From assembly GCF_000328665.1 (NCBI RefSeq), contig NC_019977.1:1604011-1668010 (forward strand): a stretch of 64,000 bases of DNA, in the 5' to 3' direction. Position numbers and translations under genes: made by a program. This document shows, one piece after another, positions 1-9,373 of this stretch (positions are counted from its first letter, which is position 1; every line of letters begins with the position of its first letter). Below the pieces are notes generated by a model. That model searched no databases. It was not told where the DNA came from and saw nothing but the letters and a program-made list of their open reading frames with translations. Origin of the DNA: Methanomethylovorans hollandica DSM 15978. GTDB taxonomy: Archaea; Halobacteriota; Methanosarcinia; Methanosarcinales; Methanosarcinaceae.

Positions 1-573
1 TAATGAATGAGGAGCAGGATAATCAACATTTTCCTTACTTATAGACAGAATTTTTCCCGTTTCACTTTCAAGAAGACATATATTCCCTTTGTTATCACAT
101 TCTATGTCAAGGATCTTGTGCAAAGGCTTTCCATCGTGATCTTTGCAGACAACCCACCGAATCTGGAAGTCCCTCTTTGAAAGTGCTATCATGCGGGCAT
201 TATCTGCACCATTTATTGAAACGAAATCTGCAATGTATAGTGTATCCCTGTCTACCCCGATCGCTGAAAGTGTGTTCAGTTTTAATGGAAGAATCCCAGG
301 ATAGCATCCGATTGCCTTCGGAGCATCGTTATGCTGATCGTATGTGAGGATCAGATTTCTTTTTTCATCTACAAGGTAAAAGACATCACATTCATCTATA
401 GAGATATCAATTATGCTTAAATTATTATCATCAAGCAGTACATCCCCAAATTTGTACACATGATCGCTGTTTAAGCGTATATCACCACTTTCCAGATCCA
501 CGTTCTGTGCATAAGCTTTGAAACTGTCGAGGAGCTCTTTTGTGTTGATGAGTTTGTAATTTACTTTCTGCAT
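1..573 (-). CDS. Propeller-like tail protein of the injection system (partial, 3' end outside window)
   Basis: A reading frame of 191 codons runs from an ATG at 573 to the window edge without a stop, so the C-terminus is missing. It starts 4 nt after the stop of the upstream baseplate gene and is the last visible gene of the operon. The protein begins MQKVNYKLIN and has short repeated strands such as LYIADF and GNICLLES, which look like NHL or SMP-30-type beta-propeller blades. In eCIS and related phage loci the gene after the second baseplate J protein often encodes a propeller or fibre tail protein. The role as a fibre or tail-tip component is inferred from place and composition only. Confidence 0.6.
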   Translation of the reverse strand, partial: MQKVNYKLINTKELLDSFKAYAQNVDLESGDIRLNSDHVYKFGDVLLDDNNLSIIDISIDECDVFYLVDEKRNLILTYDQHNDAPKAIGCYPGILPLKLNTLSAIGVDRDTLYIADFVSINGADNARMIALSKRDFQIRWVVCKDHDGKPLHKILDIECDNKGNICLLESETGKILSISKENVDYPAPHSL

Positions 574-577
574 ACGA

Positions 578-2545
578 TCACCCGCTTTTGCGGCACAGAC
601 CTGTTTCTCTGCTGAGCTTCACTGTGTGGCTGCCAGAATATACACATGCATGTTTTGAATTAAGCAAAAGGTTCCCATCGCTATCAGTAGATGCACCTTT
701 ATCCCCGGAAACTGAGAGTTTTATAACACAGTTCACACCCTCAACATGCTCTATAAGATTGTACAATTCTGAAACATAAACAGCCCTGCCTATAGGCCAG
801 CCTTTTCCATCCTCTCCCCCCTTTATCGGGTGGAGGAAGCCATTGAGCTTTTTGATCACGTTGTCCCGAACCAGGCTGTCGTCACGAAAACCATCCATCG
901 GAACAACTGTGGCGATGACACTGACCTTTACATAATCAGGCGGGATCACATGGATCTGAGTTCCAAGAAGACGGTGCTTGTCCAGATGCCTGCATACTGC
1001 ATTTTTGAATCCCTCGGAAGGCTGTGGGGGGACATTCAATATCTCAAGAGGCGTATAAGGAATGATCACAACTGTCACAGACCCCTTGTTATCGTCAGGA
1101 TTTATCGCTTTGGGGTTAAAAGGGTCGTAATTTGGGATCGCTTTTGCTCTTGCCACCCTCAGACCGGGTGTATTTATAGCTATATATTCAAAATCCTTTG
1201 CTGTGACAGTTGTATAGGGAGTTCGTAGATCTTTAAGAAAATCCTCGATCGCCTCTTCAATGGTCTGTGCATCCATTCCACCGCTTGCAGGTCTGTGATT
1301 TGTTATGAAACCGTTAAATCCATCTACATTCCAGGTATATTCTGCGTTCAGATTTACTTCTGCGCCTCCTCCGCTCGCATATCCCATAATCCGTATTGCA
1401 GAGCCGGCAGGAGGTACAAAACCTCTCTCCCCATCACCAAATTTAATTTTACCTTTTTCATAATCAAAGACAAAGTGTTTATCAGAGGGGCCAGACCCGT
1501 CCAGATCTTCAAATTCTTTCCAGTCTTCTTCTTCAATTGATAATTTCAATGTCCTGTCAAGGACGGGAATTTCCTTTAGCTTAAAGACCTGATTTGGCAA
1601 CCCGGTACTGATCCGCTCCTCATTATCATCCTTTACTGTAAAACCATGAGTTGCAGAAACCGTATTAAGCCTCAAATTTTCTATGCGGGGAGGATATTCG
1701 TAACATGAATCTTCCACCCGGCAGCGCAGCCAGAAATAATCAGAATTAAATTTCTGACCCGGGATCGTTGATGAAGCTGTCCATCCTTCTATTCCTTCAA
1801 AAATTATTCTTCCGCTCTTCCTGAAATCCTTTGTTTCATCAACGGCATCAATATATTTCCAAATATTTCCATTTGAAGATACCGAAAATTCCCATTTCAA
1901 GCGTGCGTTCTTAAACTCATAATCCTGTTCCTCTCCATGCTTTCCAGGTGCTATGAGGTCTTTTTCATAGAGATAGCACATAAAGTCCAGTGCATCAGGA
2001 ACATTACCATTCTCTGTTTTGAACCCGAGATACAGGGCACAGCCCTTCTGGACATATTCCCCAAAGGGAGCAAAGAAAAGATCTCCGTTTTCATTTGAAC
2101 TGCTTCTATCAAAAATACCCGACGTGAACTCATCAACCACTATTTTCTCAAGTGTCGCAGGAAGTATAGTAATATCATTATCTAACTGAAAATGAACTCT
2201 TTTTCCCTCAATCTTTGTTGATACCAACATGCCTTTTTTCAATACTGGCTTTTGCGCTACTGACTTTTGAGAAGAAGTGAATGTTAAGTCCACTTTTGCA
2301 GGTTTTGCCGGCTGGGGCCTGATTCCCAGCAGCTTGAGATATTTCAAGCGATGCTGATCTGTCACACGATCGATCCGATATAAGGCTATCTCAGAAAGCC
2401 ACGCAAAAAGCTCGATAAGAGTTATACCGGGATCGCTTTCATTGTGATCGGTCCATGCCGGAGAATATCGTGGAACAAGTGTTCTGGCTTCAGCTACCAG
2501 CTGCTCGAATGTTCTATCATCAAGATCAGGCTTAGGCAGCGACAT
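578..2545 (-). CDS. Baseplate J-like protein (Afp12-type), 655 aa
   Basis: Likely a baseplate wedge protein of the contractile injection system. The N-terminus has the pattern seen in the putative baseplate assembly protein family (around residues 25-65: PRYSPAWTDHNESDPGITL, then ELFAWLSE). A central region carries KGKIKFGDGERG and the last third has a baseplate J-like fold with GINCVIKL-type strands around the HVEGVN motif. The ATG at 2545 follows a GGAGGGG ribosome binding site and lies directly after the stop of the larger J-like gene, so the two are probably translated together. In known particles the two J-like proteins pair to form the wedge ring around the hub. The family call is firm; the exact Afp12 equivalence rests on gene order. 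Confidence 0.88.
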   Translation of the reverse strand: MSLPKPDLDDRTFEQLVAEARTLVPRYSPAWTDHNESDPGITLIELFAWLSEIALYRIDRVTDQHRLKYLKLLGIRPQPAKPAKVDLTFTSSQKSVAQKPVLKKGMLVSTKIEGKRVHFQLDNDITILPATLEKIVVDEFTSGIFDRSSSNENGDLFFAPFGEYVQKGCALYLGFKTENGNVPDALDFMCYLYEKDLIAPGKHGEEQDYEFKNARLKWEFSVSSNGNIWKYIDAVDETKDFRKSGRIIFEGIEGWTASSTIPGQKFNSDYFWLRCRVEDSCYEYPPRIENLRLNTVSATHGFTVKDDNEERISTGLPNQVFKLKEIPVLDRTLKLSIEEEDWKEFEDLDGSGPSDKHFVFDYEKGKIKFGDGERGFVPPAGSAIRIMGYASGGGAEVNLNAEYTWNVDGFNGFITNHRPASGGMDAQTIEEAIEDFLKDLRTPYTTVTAKDFEYIAINTPGLRVARAKAIPNYDPFNPKAINPDDNKGSVTVVIIPYTPLEILNVPPQPSEGFKNAVCRHLDKHRLLGTQIHVIPPDYVKVSVIATVVPMDGFRDDSLVRDNVIKKLNGFLHPIKGGEDGKGWPIGRAVYVSELYNLIEHVEGVNCVIKLSVSGDKGASTDSDGNLLLNSKHACVYSGSHTVKLSRETGLCRKSG

Positions 2546-2546
2546 A

Positions 2547-5500
2547 TTAATTCCCCTCCTTTTTGCTATTCTCCCATTTTACGGTAATCTCATGTTCACC
2601 ATTGCATGGAAGAGCATATTCAGGCAGCTTCACCATGGCGGATGCATCATCGATCTTCATGACCTTTGAACTGTTGTGAAGACTTATTGTTACGTTATTT
2701 ACATGGTCCACGTCTTCTATTTTTTCAAGTATTGAGTAGATGTCAGATATGCATGGGGCAAAGCCGAAACCCCAGCCTTTTCCCTCAGCTGAACCGGTTA
2801 GGGGATGCAAGAACTCGGTGATCCTTCTTTTGGCTTCCATTTCTACTATCGGCATCTCATCAATAACACCGGTAACTAGCTCAGCGCCAACATCTATCTT
2901 CACATAAGAAGGTGCCATTACATTCAGGTTTACTACGGCAGGACACCTTTCGGTCAAGTATTCTGTTACCTGACGTTTTAATTCAGTGGGGGGCACAGGT
3001 TGCGGGTCTGAACTTGCAGGGACGATGATCACTGTTACGCAACCTGTGCTGAATTTCCCTTCGGAATTAAAATTAGGAAGTACCTTGACCCTGGACACAT
3101 TCCTGGAAGCTTCCTTTGCCAGCCATTCGTAATCCTCAGCTGCCATCGCCCTGTTCCTATGTTTAAGGATAACAGGTGCCCTATTAAGCAGACTTTCGAT
3201 ATCTTCTGTTTCACTGCCACCCTCAGAGCTGACAGGATTGAAGACCTTATCTGCAAAAGCTATGGAACTCTGAAGCTTTGAAATCGCTAAAGCCTCAAGA
3301 TTTCCTGATCTTCCTCCGCCTATGCTGTACGTAGCTCTGATATTGTTAGCACCTATGGGAGGAAGCATCCCATGTTTTCCATCTCCGAAAGATACCTCGC
3401 CTGAAGTTCTGTCAATTATGTAATGTCGGCCTTTGCCTGTCGATTCAAAGAAGTCATGTACTGCTGTCCACTTGACCCAGAATTCCAGGATATTGCCTCT
3501 ATCATTCTTTCTTAAGATCAAGTTGCCTGGACCTTCCAGCAGTATCTGCTTTTCCTTTTCTGAAAGGGCAGTGTTCTCATTCACCCATATAGTTTCATTT
3601 ATTACTGGAGTGTTAATAAGACTGAACTTTTGATTTGCTTCTCCATTACCTGAGCCAAGTATTTCATCTCTGATCGTCCTTGATTGCACAGCCCAGACTG
3701 AATTAAAATAAAAACCAAGGACCTTCGGAGGAAGTTTTTCTAGATCTTCAGGCATCATATCAATATTAAAAAGTTCAAACTCCTTTTCACATTCTTTAAT
3801 CTCCTCAACATCTAAAATTTTGATTGGAGTTGAAGCATCAGATCCCTTGATCAAACGTTGCTCATCTGCTTTAGGGGCATTTAATACCATTTTCGGATTC
3901 AGGACAACAGGAAAGTCCATAACTTTCAGAGGCTCTATTCTGGACAAATCCAAGCCTTTCATCACTAAATTTCTATAAATTGAAGGCCTCTTCTTTTTTA
4001 AATGCATTATATATTGCTGAGGAGGCAAGGAATTTTGTGAATCAGTAACAAAAAGTTCTCTATTAAATAAATCTCCCGTTATTACTGCCCGAATCCAGTA
4101 CAGATCCTCTGCACCGAATAATTGAGAAGCTTTCATTTTTTCCGGAACAGTGAATTTCACCATTTCCATTTTCTTAAACCCTGAGGTTTTATCCAGTACT
4201 TCCAGTTCTTTCCATTCTTCAGGGTCTTCATCACTTAGGTACTGCCACTTTGCTTTTGGAGTGAATGATTCCGGGTATTCAAGGCTTTCATCAATATTTA
4301 TAAAAAGGCTGAATGGTCCCTTTTTGAGTTCTCTGTCAAATCCAAAATAAACCGCTGGATATGTATCCGGAAGAGCCAGGAAAGGCCTTGATCTGGCATT
4401 TGTTTTTAGTTCATCGAGGCAATTCTTTGATTCGATGTTGTTCGTAGCAAAAATGTATTCTGGCTGGGTCTCTTTTCCAGTTCCATCATAAAGGATTTTA
4501 AGATCTTTTATCTTAGGGGGACAGAAAGAACCAGGATTAACACTATTACCATTGATCTCGTATTCTTTTCCGTAGTTTCCTCCCACCAGCCGGGTGCGGA
4601 TCCAGTAATTTTCTTTTCCATTAACTCTGACTGGTTTTACATCAGGCATATCAGAAATAGTTAAAACCATGGAAATGAAATCAGATGCAGTAGCTCTTCT
4701 GGAATTACTTCGTTTGGCACATTCAGTATTATCACTTAAGTTTTTCTTGTCACTTTCATCAATCTTAAGAATGCTCCAGCTTTCCCCATCCCAGTACTCC
4801 CATGAAAGTATGGGGATATCCGATCTATCAGATGAACTCGGATTACCATGATCCAAACTAAAATTCAGACTGACTTTATATCCTTTTTTTGAAAAAGCAT
4901 CCTCACACGCTATGTAAAAGGTATCGTAAATTTGTGGTTTTGTTCCAAAAGGATACAGTGTCTTCTCCGGACTTTCTATCGGAATAGGAGTATCGTTGTA
5001 ATATAAAAGATCAGGCACTATCCCCTGTAAATCTGTATTGCTGGAGGTATCTTTGCTCTCCATGTGCGCTGTTTCTACAGTTTTGTCGAAAAATTGCTTT
5101 CGAGCCGCTTCAAGGATGTTTTGAGCCCGTTTCCTACTGCATTGGAGCCGAAATGCCAATTCTTCTTCATTGAGCTTTAATAGTTGATCAAGAGTTTCAA
5201 TTTTATTTGGAATGTTGTTTCCTGCAAGTTTGGAATAGAACACATCTCCTATTCCTTGCACCTTTTTTACAGATTCACTTTTATGGACGGAGGTCTGCAT
5301 AGGCGAAATTGAGACCTTAAGTCCTGTTAAGCTCAGATCCTTGAACTCATCTATCTGGTTCTCGGATATTTCACACTTTATCCATCTGCTCTCTATACCG
5401 TTTATCGCCACTTTATCAGAGATCACTGCCTCATTTTCGATTGCTTTACATTCACCGGTAGCAGGATCCTTTTTTATTATTACCTGATTTCCATTAACTG

Positions 5501-6221
5501 CAACACTTCCAAAACGACACCACCTTATTGCCTCAACTTCTTTTCCATCCTTTTTTTCTTTTATCTTTACTCCATATTTCCACTCAGCAAGCCCCTTTTG
5601 CTTCTCTGTATCATTATATCCTAGTTTACGCAGTAAGTTCACATCACTTCCACAAAAAAGAACACTGATGTATCCTTCCTGCAAGTTGAAGAGATTTTCA
5701 TCTCCTATATAGAGAACATGTTCCTGTAAGGAGCTATCTCCTGTAAAAAGCTCTGCTGGTGCTGTTCCATTTATGGCTACTGTATGTTCGAATATTTCGT
5801 CTTTGTCCTTTATCACACTATAAACGGATACCAGCTTTGATGGCGTTGCAATAATATTTGTTTCCGTCTCAAAGATGACCGGCTTTCCGTCAGGACCTTC
5901 TGCAGAGGCCTGCACAGAAGACTCAATCAGCACATTTTCAGAAGTTCCTTCGCTGAGCACGAACGTAAGCGGGACTCTTGCAGGGCTGGCAGGGATCAGT
6001 GAAAAATCGAGCATTTCAAGAAAAGATAGAAAATGCTTGTGAGGAGCTTCATTTAATCTGCTTGTGATGGTATCTGTCATGTTGGCAAAGATCCTTGAAA
6101 GGCCAACCCCAAAGTCCCTCTCATCTTCAGTATTCCACTCAGGCACATAAAATGACGCCTTCTTCCTGATATCTGCCAATATTGTTTCCGCATTCATCTG
6201 GCTGATCTGGGGTGCTCTCAT
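2547..6221 (-). CDS. Large baseplate J-like protein (Afp11-type) with helix-hairpin-helix insert, 1224 aa
   Basis: Large baseplate wedge protein. The start chosen is the ATG at 6221, which overlaps the end of the gp25-like gene; an upstream TTG or ATG would bury the protein in that gene. The N-terminal part has the DFGVGLSRIFA motif of the large J-like family; a GEVSFGDGKHG motif and the C-terminal J domain (RNRAMAAEDYEWLAKEAS) are also present. Around residues 321-379 there is an inserted segment (GIGDVFYSKL, then KIETLDQLLKLN and CSRKRAQNIL) that reads as tandem helix-hairpin-helix units of the kind normally used for DNA binding or protein contacts. Length is within the range of Afp11-like proteins with added domains. 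The family assignment is strong; the insert's function is unknown. Confidence 0.9.
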   Translation of the reverse strand: MRAPQISQMNAETILADIRKKASFYVPEWNTEDERDFGVGLSRIFANMTDTITSRLNEAPHKHFLSFLEMLDFSLIPASPARVPLTFVLSEGTSENVLIESSVQASAEGPDGKPVIFETETNIIATPSKLVSVYSVIKDKDEIFEHTVAINGTAPAELFTGDSSLQEHVLYIGDENLFNLQEGYISVLFCGSDVNLLRKLGYNDTEKQKGLAEWKYGVKIKEKKDGKEVEAIRWCRFGSVAVNGNQVIIKKDPATGECKAIENEAVISDKVAINGIESRWIKCEISENQIDEFKDLSLTGLKVSISPMQTSVHKSESVKKVQGIGDVFYSKLAGNNIPNKIETLDQLLKLNEEELAFRLQCSRKRAQNILEAARKQFFDKTVETAHMESKDTSSNTDLQGIVPDLLYYNDTPIPIESPEKTLYPFGTKPQIYDTFYIACEDAFSKKGYKVSLNFSLDHGNPSSSDRSDIPILSWEYWDGESWSILKIDESDKKNLSDNTECAKRSNSRRATASDFISMVLTISDMPDVKPVRVNGKENYWIRTRLVGGNYGKEYEINGNSVNPGSFCPPKIKDLKILYDGTGKETQPEYIFATNNIESKNCLDELKTNARSRPFLALPDTYPAVYFGFDRELKKGPFSLFINIDESLEYPESFTPKAKWQYLSDEDPEEWKELEVLDKTSGFKKMEMVKFTVPEKMKASQLFGAEDLYWIRAVITGDLFNRELFVTDSQNSLPPQQYIMHLKKKRPSIYRNLVMKGLDLSRIEPLKVMDFPVVLNPKMVLNAPKADEQRLIKGSDASTPIKILDVEEIKECEKEFELFNIDMMPEDLEKLPPKVLGFYFNSVWAVQSRTIRDEILGSGNGEANQKFSLINTPVINETIWVNENTALSEKEKQILLEGPGNLILRKNDRGNILEFWVKWTAVHDFFESTGKGRHYIIDRTSGEVSFGDGKHGMLPPIGANNIRATYSIGGGRSGNLEALAISKLQSSIAFADKVFNPVSSEGGSETEDIESLLNRAPVILKHRNRAMAAEDYEWLAKEASRNVSRVKVLPNFNSEGKFSTGCVTVIIVPASSDPQPVPPTELKRQVTEYLTERCPAVVNLNVMAPSYVKIDVGAELVTGVIDEMPIVEMEAKRRITEFLHPLTGSAEGKGWGFGFAPCISDIYSILEKIEDVDHVNNVTISLHNSSKVMKIDDASAMVKLPEYALPCNGEHEITVKWENSKKEGN

Positions 6222-6225
6222 AGGC

Positions 6226-6621
6226 TCACACTCCCTCTTTGATGTAGAAGGGATAGACCATATTGAATTGGGTATTGGTTGTCCGAACCTTGTAATCAAT
6301 GTTTATCAATAGCTTTCCCTCCTCTTTTGACCTTGTATCAGCCTTTACACCAAGCACTTCAATGCGCGGCTCCCACTTTGTCAATGCCTCGTGGACTGTA
6401 TTCTCTATAAGATGGAGATTCAGTGTATCCATTGAACAGAAAACGTATTCATTTATGCCGCATCCAAAATCAGGCCGCATCAAACGTTCACCTTTTGCGG
6501 TCCCAAGGATGATCCAGATAGCCTCTTTAATATCGTCCTCAAAGCTTGAAACTGCCACTTTCCTATTGTAGTCCACATTGAATGGAAATTTCCATCCTTT
6601 TCCCAGAAACTCCCTGCCCAT
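6226..6621 (-). CDS. gp25-like baseplate wedge protein (Afp9-type), 131 aa
   Basis: Small lysozyme-fold-like baseplate protein of the GPW/gp25 family, which docks sheath to baseplate. The sequence shows the family core: KGWKFPFNVD near the N-terminus, EDDIKEAIWIILGTAKGERLMRP around residues 30-52, and WEPRIEVLGV near residue 83. The ATG at 6621 is preceded by AAAAGGGGATCTGAA, which supplies a ribosome binding site; a longer frame reaches back to 6699 but would overlap the PAAR gene and has an unlikely basic N-terminus. The 3' end overlaps the start of the large J-like gene. Gene order spike, PAAR, gp25, J, J matches eCIS loci. Confidence 0.93.
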   Translation of the reverse strand: MGREFLGKGWKFPFNVDYNRKVAVSSFEDDIKEAIWIILGTAKGERLMRPDFGCGINEYVFCSMDTLNLHLIENTVHEALTKWEPRIEVLGVKADTRSKEEGKLLINIDYKVRTTNTQFNMVYPFYIKEGV

Positions 6622-6674
6622 TTCAGATCCCCTTTTCCCAAAGCATATTGACCTTTCAGCCCCCGCTTTTGTCT

Positions 6675-6968
6675 TTACCCTATCAGCACAGTGGGACATC
6701 CCATCACAATAGTGTTAGGAGGACCGATTTCTGCAATGACATCTCCCTGTCTGGCAGCAGGTAGGTTGTTAATGAACACCGTAACACTTCCTGCTATCAC
6801 AACTCCTCCCACATGAGGTACTACCCCTGAAATAAGAGGGCAGTTATGAATATCAGCTGTTGCTCTCCAGGCAGGCATACCTCCTATCAGTACATTAGGA
6901 CTTCCAGGCCCCGGACCTAAAGGAGTTCCATGCGATGTCACATCTCCAACTCTTGCTGCAGGCGGCAT
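6675..6968 (-). CDS. PAAR-domain spike tip protein, 97 aa
   Basis: Caps the central spike of the injection machine and sharpens its tip. The protein opens MPPAARVGDVTSHGTPLGPG and repeats a PAAR element (NLPAARQGDV) near residue 71, with the G-rich metal-binding turns and His residues (H13, H41, H52) typical of PAAR proteins that hold a zinc or iron ion at the apex. There is no C-terminal extension, so this version carries no toxin domain. It lies between the gpV-like spike and the gp25-like gene, 9 nt after the spike stop codon. Identification is confident. Confidence 0.94.
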   Translation of the reverse strand: MPPAARVGDVTSHGTPLGPGPGSPNVLIGGMPAWRATADIHNCPLISGVVPHVGGVVIAGSVTVFINNLPAARQGDVIAEIGPPNTIVMGCPTVLIG

Positions 6969-6977
6969 AAAATAACC

Positions 6978-7637
6978 TCAGTTTATCTTTATAGGCATCC
7001 CCTGGATGGTCAAAGCGGCATTGGATTTCAGTGTTAAGGAAGTGGATCCCTCGATCTCCACAATATTTGCCTTGATAGTAAGCTTCATCGCACTTTCCAT
7101 TGCAATGGAATTCTGTACTGAGTCAATAGTAATTTTGTTATTTCCGCTCTTATCCACAATTTCGATCTTTTCCTTGCCGCTGGAATCATCCAGGATTATC
7201 CTGTGTCCTCCTTTGGTGTGTATCTCGATCTTTTCCTGCTTCGCTTTGTCATCATCATTGAATATGAGCTCATGCCCGCTTCTGGACCTTATCTTACGGA
7301 TGTTGTTCTTCCCATCTGCATTGGTTTCAGGTGGTTTGTCCTGTCCGTTCCAGAGAGCACCGATCACGTAAGGAAAGGTGATATCCCCCCGATCAAAGGC
7401 CACAAGCACTTCATCACCTACTTCAGGATAAAAGACGATCCCTCTTTCGTTCCCAGCCATAGGACTTGCGATCCTGGCCCAGTAGCTTTCATCGTTCTCT
7501 CCTCTCCAGGGCAGGTTCACCTTTACTCTACCACGCTTTTCCGGATCACTATTATTTGTTACAATGCCAATAGCAACTCCGTAGATGTTCCTGTTCTGCT
7601 GGCTTTCTTCCCTGCTTAACAATTCACTAAGGCCCAT
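6978..7637 (-). CDS. gpV/VgrG C-terminal-like spike protein, 219 aa
   Basis: Central spike of the baseplate. Residues 15-100 form an OB-fold of the phage baseplate assembly protein V type (GVAIGIVTNNSDPEKRGRVKV, then YPEVGDEVLVAF and PYVIGALWNG), followed by about 100 residues of short alternating strands (KIEIHTKGGHRI, KIEIVDKSGNN, KLTIKANIVEIEG) that should form a triple-stranded beta-helix. The ATG at 7637 overlaps the stop of the hub gene in a TAATG junction, so the pair is probably translated in a coupled way. In many T6SS and eCIS the hub and spike are fused in one VgrG; here they are two genes. Confidence 0.92.
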   Translation of the reverse strand: MGLSELLSREESQQNRNIYGVAIGIVTNNSDPEKRGRVKVNLPWRGENDESYWARIASPMAGNERGIVFYPEVGDEVLVAFDRGDITFPYVIGALWNGQDKPPETNADGKNNIRKIRSRSGHELIFNDDDKAKQEKIEIHTKGGHRIILDDSSGKEKIEIVDKSGNNKITIDSVQNSIAMESAMKLTIKANIVEIEGSTSLTLKSNAALTIQGMPIKIN

Positions 7638-8722
7638 TATAAACACCTTCGAACTTCAAGGGTAGTTTTGTAGCCGCTTTCCCCAAGCACATGCCTCGTC
7701 TTTGTAACATAGTAAACTCCACTGAAGAAACATTTCCCCACCTTTTCAATATTTATCGTCATGCCAGACCGAAGTTGCGGATTCCCGGCACATTCAAGAG
7801 TTCCTGTAATGAATCCCATATTTCGTTTTTTCAATTCAGAAAGGGCGATTGCCTTTGCTTCTTCTCTGGAGCGTACAACCCTCCCCTCCAGTTTTAAGCT
7901 GCTCTTTTCTCCTTCTGCCTTTTCTACAATACTGGAAAAATCGGGGATTCCTATACTGCTTTCTATCTCTTTGATATTTGCTTTTTCGGAAATGGTTTTC
8001 TTTTCTTGTTCACTCCATGCAGTTACTCTAACTTCATGTACCAGATTTGCAGAGCTCATTCGCGGACTGAAACTTATTATATTCTGATTAAATGTGAAGC
8101 TTACATTTGCAGTAAGATCATCTTTTGGTTTTCTGAAATAGAGAGTTTTATTCCTTACAAAAAACTCAAAGCCAATGTTTTTTGCAAGGCCCTGCAAAAA
8201 GGCATAGTCCATTTCATCGACTTTTCGTTCTATTTTTGGATGGACTATCAGTTTATCGCTTTCTACACCAGCAGGAGACAAATCATTCTTCATAGCGATC
8301 TCCCTGGCCACATCTGCATAGGTCACATTGTCACATTTTACTTTATGCTGTCTTTTTTGCAGGTCATGGGAAAGGTCATAACCTTCTACGATCAGTGCCT
8401 GAGGCCCCCCTGACAGAAAACCAGGTGATATAGCTTTGATCTTACCCATAATTGTTCCTTGCTCCTGAGGTGCAGAAGCATATCCAAAAGAGATCATGAT
8501 CCTGGTGCCGGGCTCGATACGTCTGTCATCCAACCATTTGAATTGCTGTTTGGCGAGATCGAACTGTTCATTGAAAGAGATCTTAAACATGCCAGGACTT
8601 TCCAGATCTTCATCGATCTCTACTCCAATTATGTCATCCTTTGGAATGCCCTCGTTATTTTCTTCCCATTTAACAGTAAAAGAGGGAACATATATTTCCG
8701 GACCTATTAGAAGACCTGCCAT
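7637..8722 (-). CDS. gpD-like hub protein (VgrG N-terminal-like, late control D family), 361 aa
   Basis: Forms the trimeric hub that links the tube to the spike, equivalent to T4 gp27 or the N-terminal part of VgrG. The sequence shows GTIMGKIKAISPGF and EGYDLSHDLQKRQHK around residues 87-125, MDYAFLQGLAKNIGFEFFVR around 175-195 and a C-terminal strand set ending KTTLEVRRCL, all typical of the phage late control gene D family. The ATG at 8722 sits 3 nt after the stop of the LysM adaptor gene, and its stop overlaps the start of the spike gene. Confidence is high from both motifs and order. Confidence 0.92.
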   Translation of the reverse strand: MAGLLIGPEIYVPSFTVKWEENNEGIPKDDIIGVEIDEDLESPGMFKISFNEQFDLAKQQFKWLDDRRIEPGTRIMISFGYASAPQEQGTIMGKIKAISPGFLSGGPQALIVEGYDLSHDLQKRQHKVKCDNVTYADVAREIAMKNDLSPAGVESDKLIVHPKIERKVDEMDYAFLQGLAKNIGFEFFVRNKTLYFRKPKDDLTANVSFTFNQNIISFSPRMSSANLVHEVRVTAWSEQEKKTISEKANIKEIESSIGIPDFSSIVEKAEGEKSSLKLEGRVVRSREEAKAIALSELKKRNMGFITGTLECAGNPQLRSGMTINIEKVGKCFFSGVYYVTKTRHVLGESGYKTTLEVRRCL

Positions 8723-8725
8723 GTC

Positions 8726-9373
8726 TTACTCCACGGATGGAATAACTAATTCCATTCCCATTTCAAGCGATCTTGGATCATGAATCTTATTTGCATCTGC
8801 AATATGCCTCCACAGTGCCGGATCTCCGTATTCTCTGTAGGCGATCGACCATAAACTGTCCCCCTGCTTTGTTACATATAGTTTTGTCCTGTCAGAGGAT
8901 TCTACTACCCTTTCACGTTCATTAAGCCCGATTTTGAATTCTTTAAGTGTTATACTGAGCCTGGCACGGACAGGAATGCCATCTGAATTGAACATTGTAA
9001 AGCGCGTGGTCACCCTTTCCAGTACACAGGCAAAGGGTTCCTGTGAAGACATTCCCCATATAAAATGCAAATTAGGTGGGGCATGTATTTTTGGGTCAAT
9101 GTTCATAAGGTCAGAAAGCTGTTTTGTAAAATCCCGAACATCGGTTCCTGCCTCATAGGTATCATAAAATGCTTCAAGCGTGATACTGCCTGTATTCCCT
9201 TTCACGTACTGCAAGTAAGGAGCTTCGAGGCCAGGAATGGAGATCTCTGCAAACGTGTTACTTTTTTCAAAGGAATATTCTGGTGGGAAATAGAGGATCT
9301 CGATCTGTTCTCCTTTCTTATTACCATTCAAAATTTCAATGAACCCTTTTTTTGCTTTTGGATTTACTGCCAT
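8726..9373 (-). CDS. LysM-containing tube/baseplate adaptor (Afp7-type), 215 aa
   Basis: The first 155 residues match the CIS tube-adaptor family (IEILYFPPEYSFEKSNTFAE, residues about 24-43, then TLEAFYDTYE), and residues about 166-213 form a LysM domain (VTKQGDSLWSIAYREYGDPA). In eCIS and T4-like particles such gp53/Afp7 proteins join the first tube ring to the hub, and the LysM is used for protein packing rather than for peptidoglycan binding; this is family knowledge. The ATG at 9373 follows GGAGGGGAATTCTGTAA and abuts the upstream stop. The archaeal host has no murein, which agrees with a structural role. Confidence 0.9.
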   Translation of the reverse strand: MAVNPKAKKGFIEILNGNKKGEQIEILYFPPEYSFEKSNTFAEISIPGLEAPYLQYVKGNTGSITLEAFYDTYEAGTDVRDFTKQLSDLMNIDPKIHAPPNLHFIWGMSSQEPFACVLERVTTRFTMFNSDGIPVRARLSITLKEFKIGLNERERVVESSDRTKLYVTKQGDSLWSIAYREYGDPALWRHIADANKIHDPRSLEMGMELVIPSVE

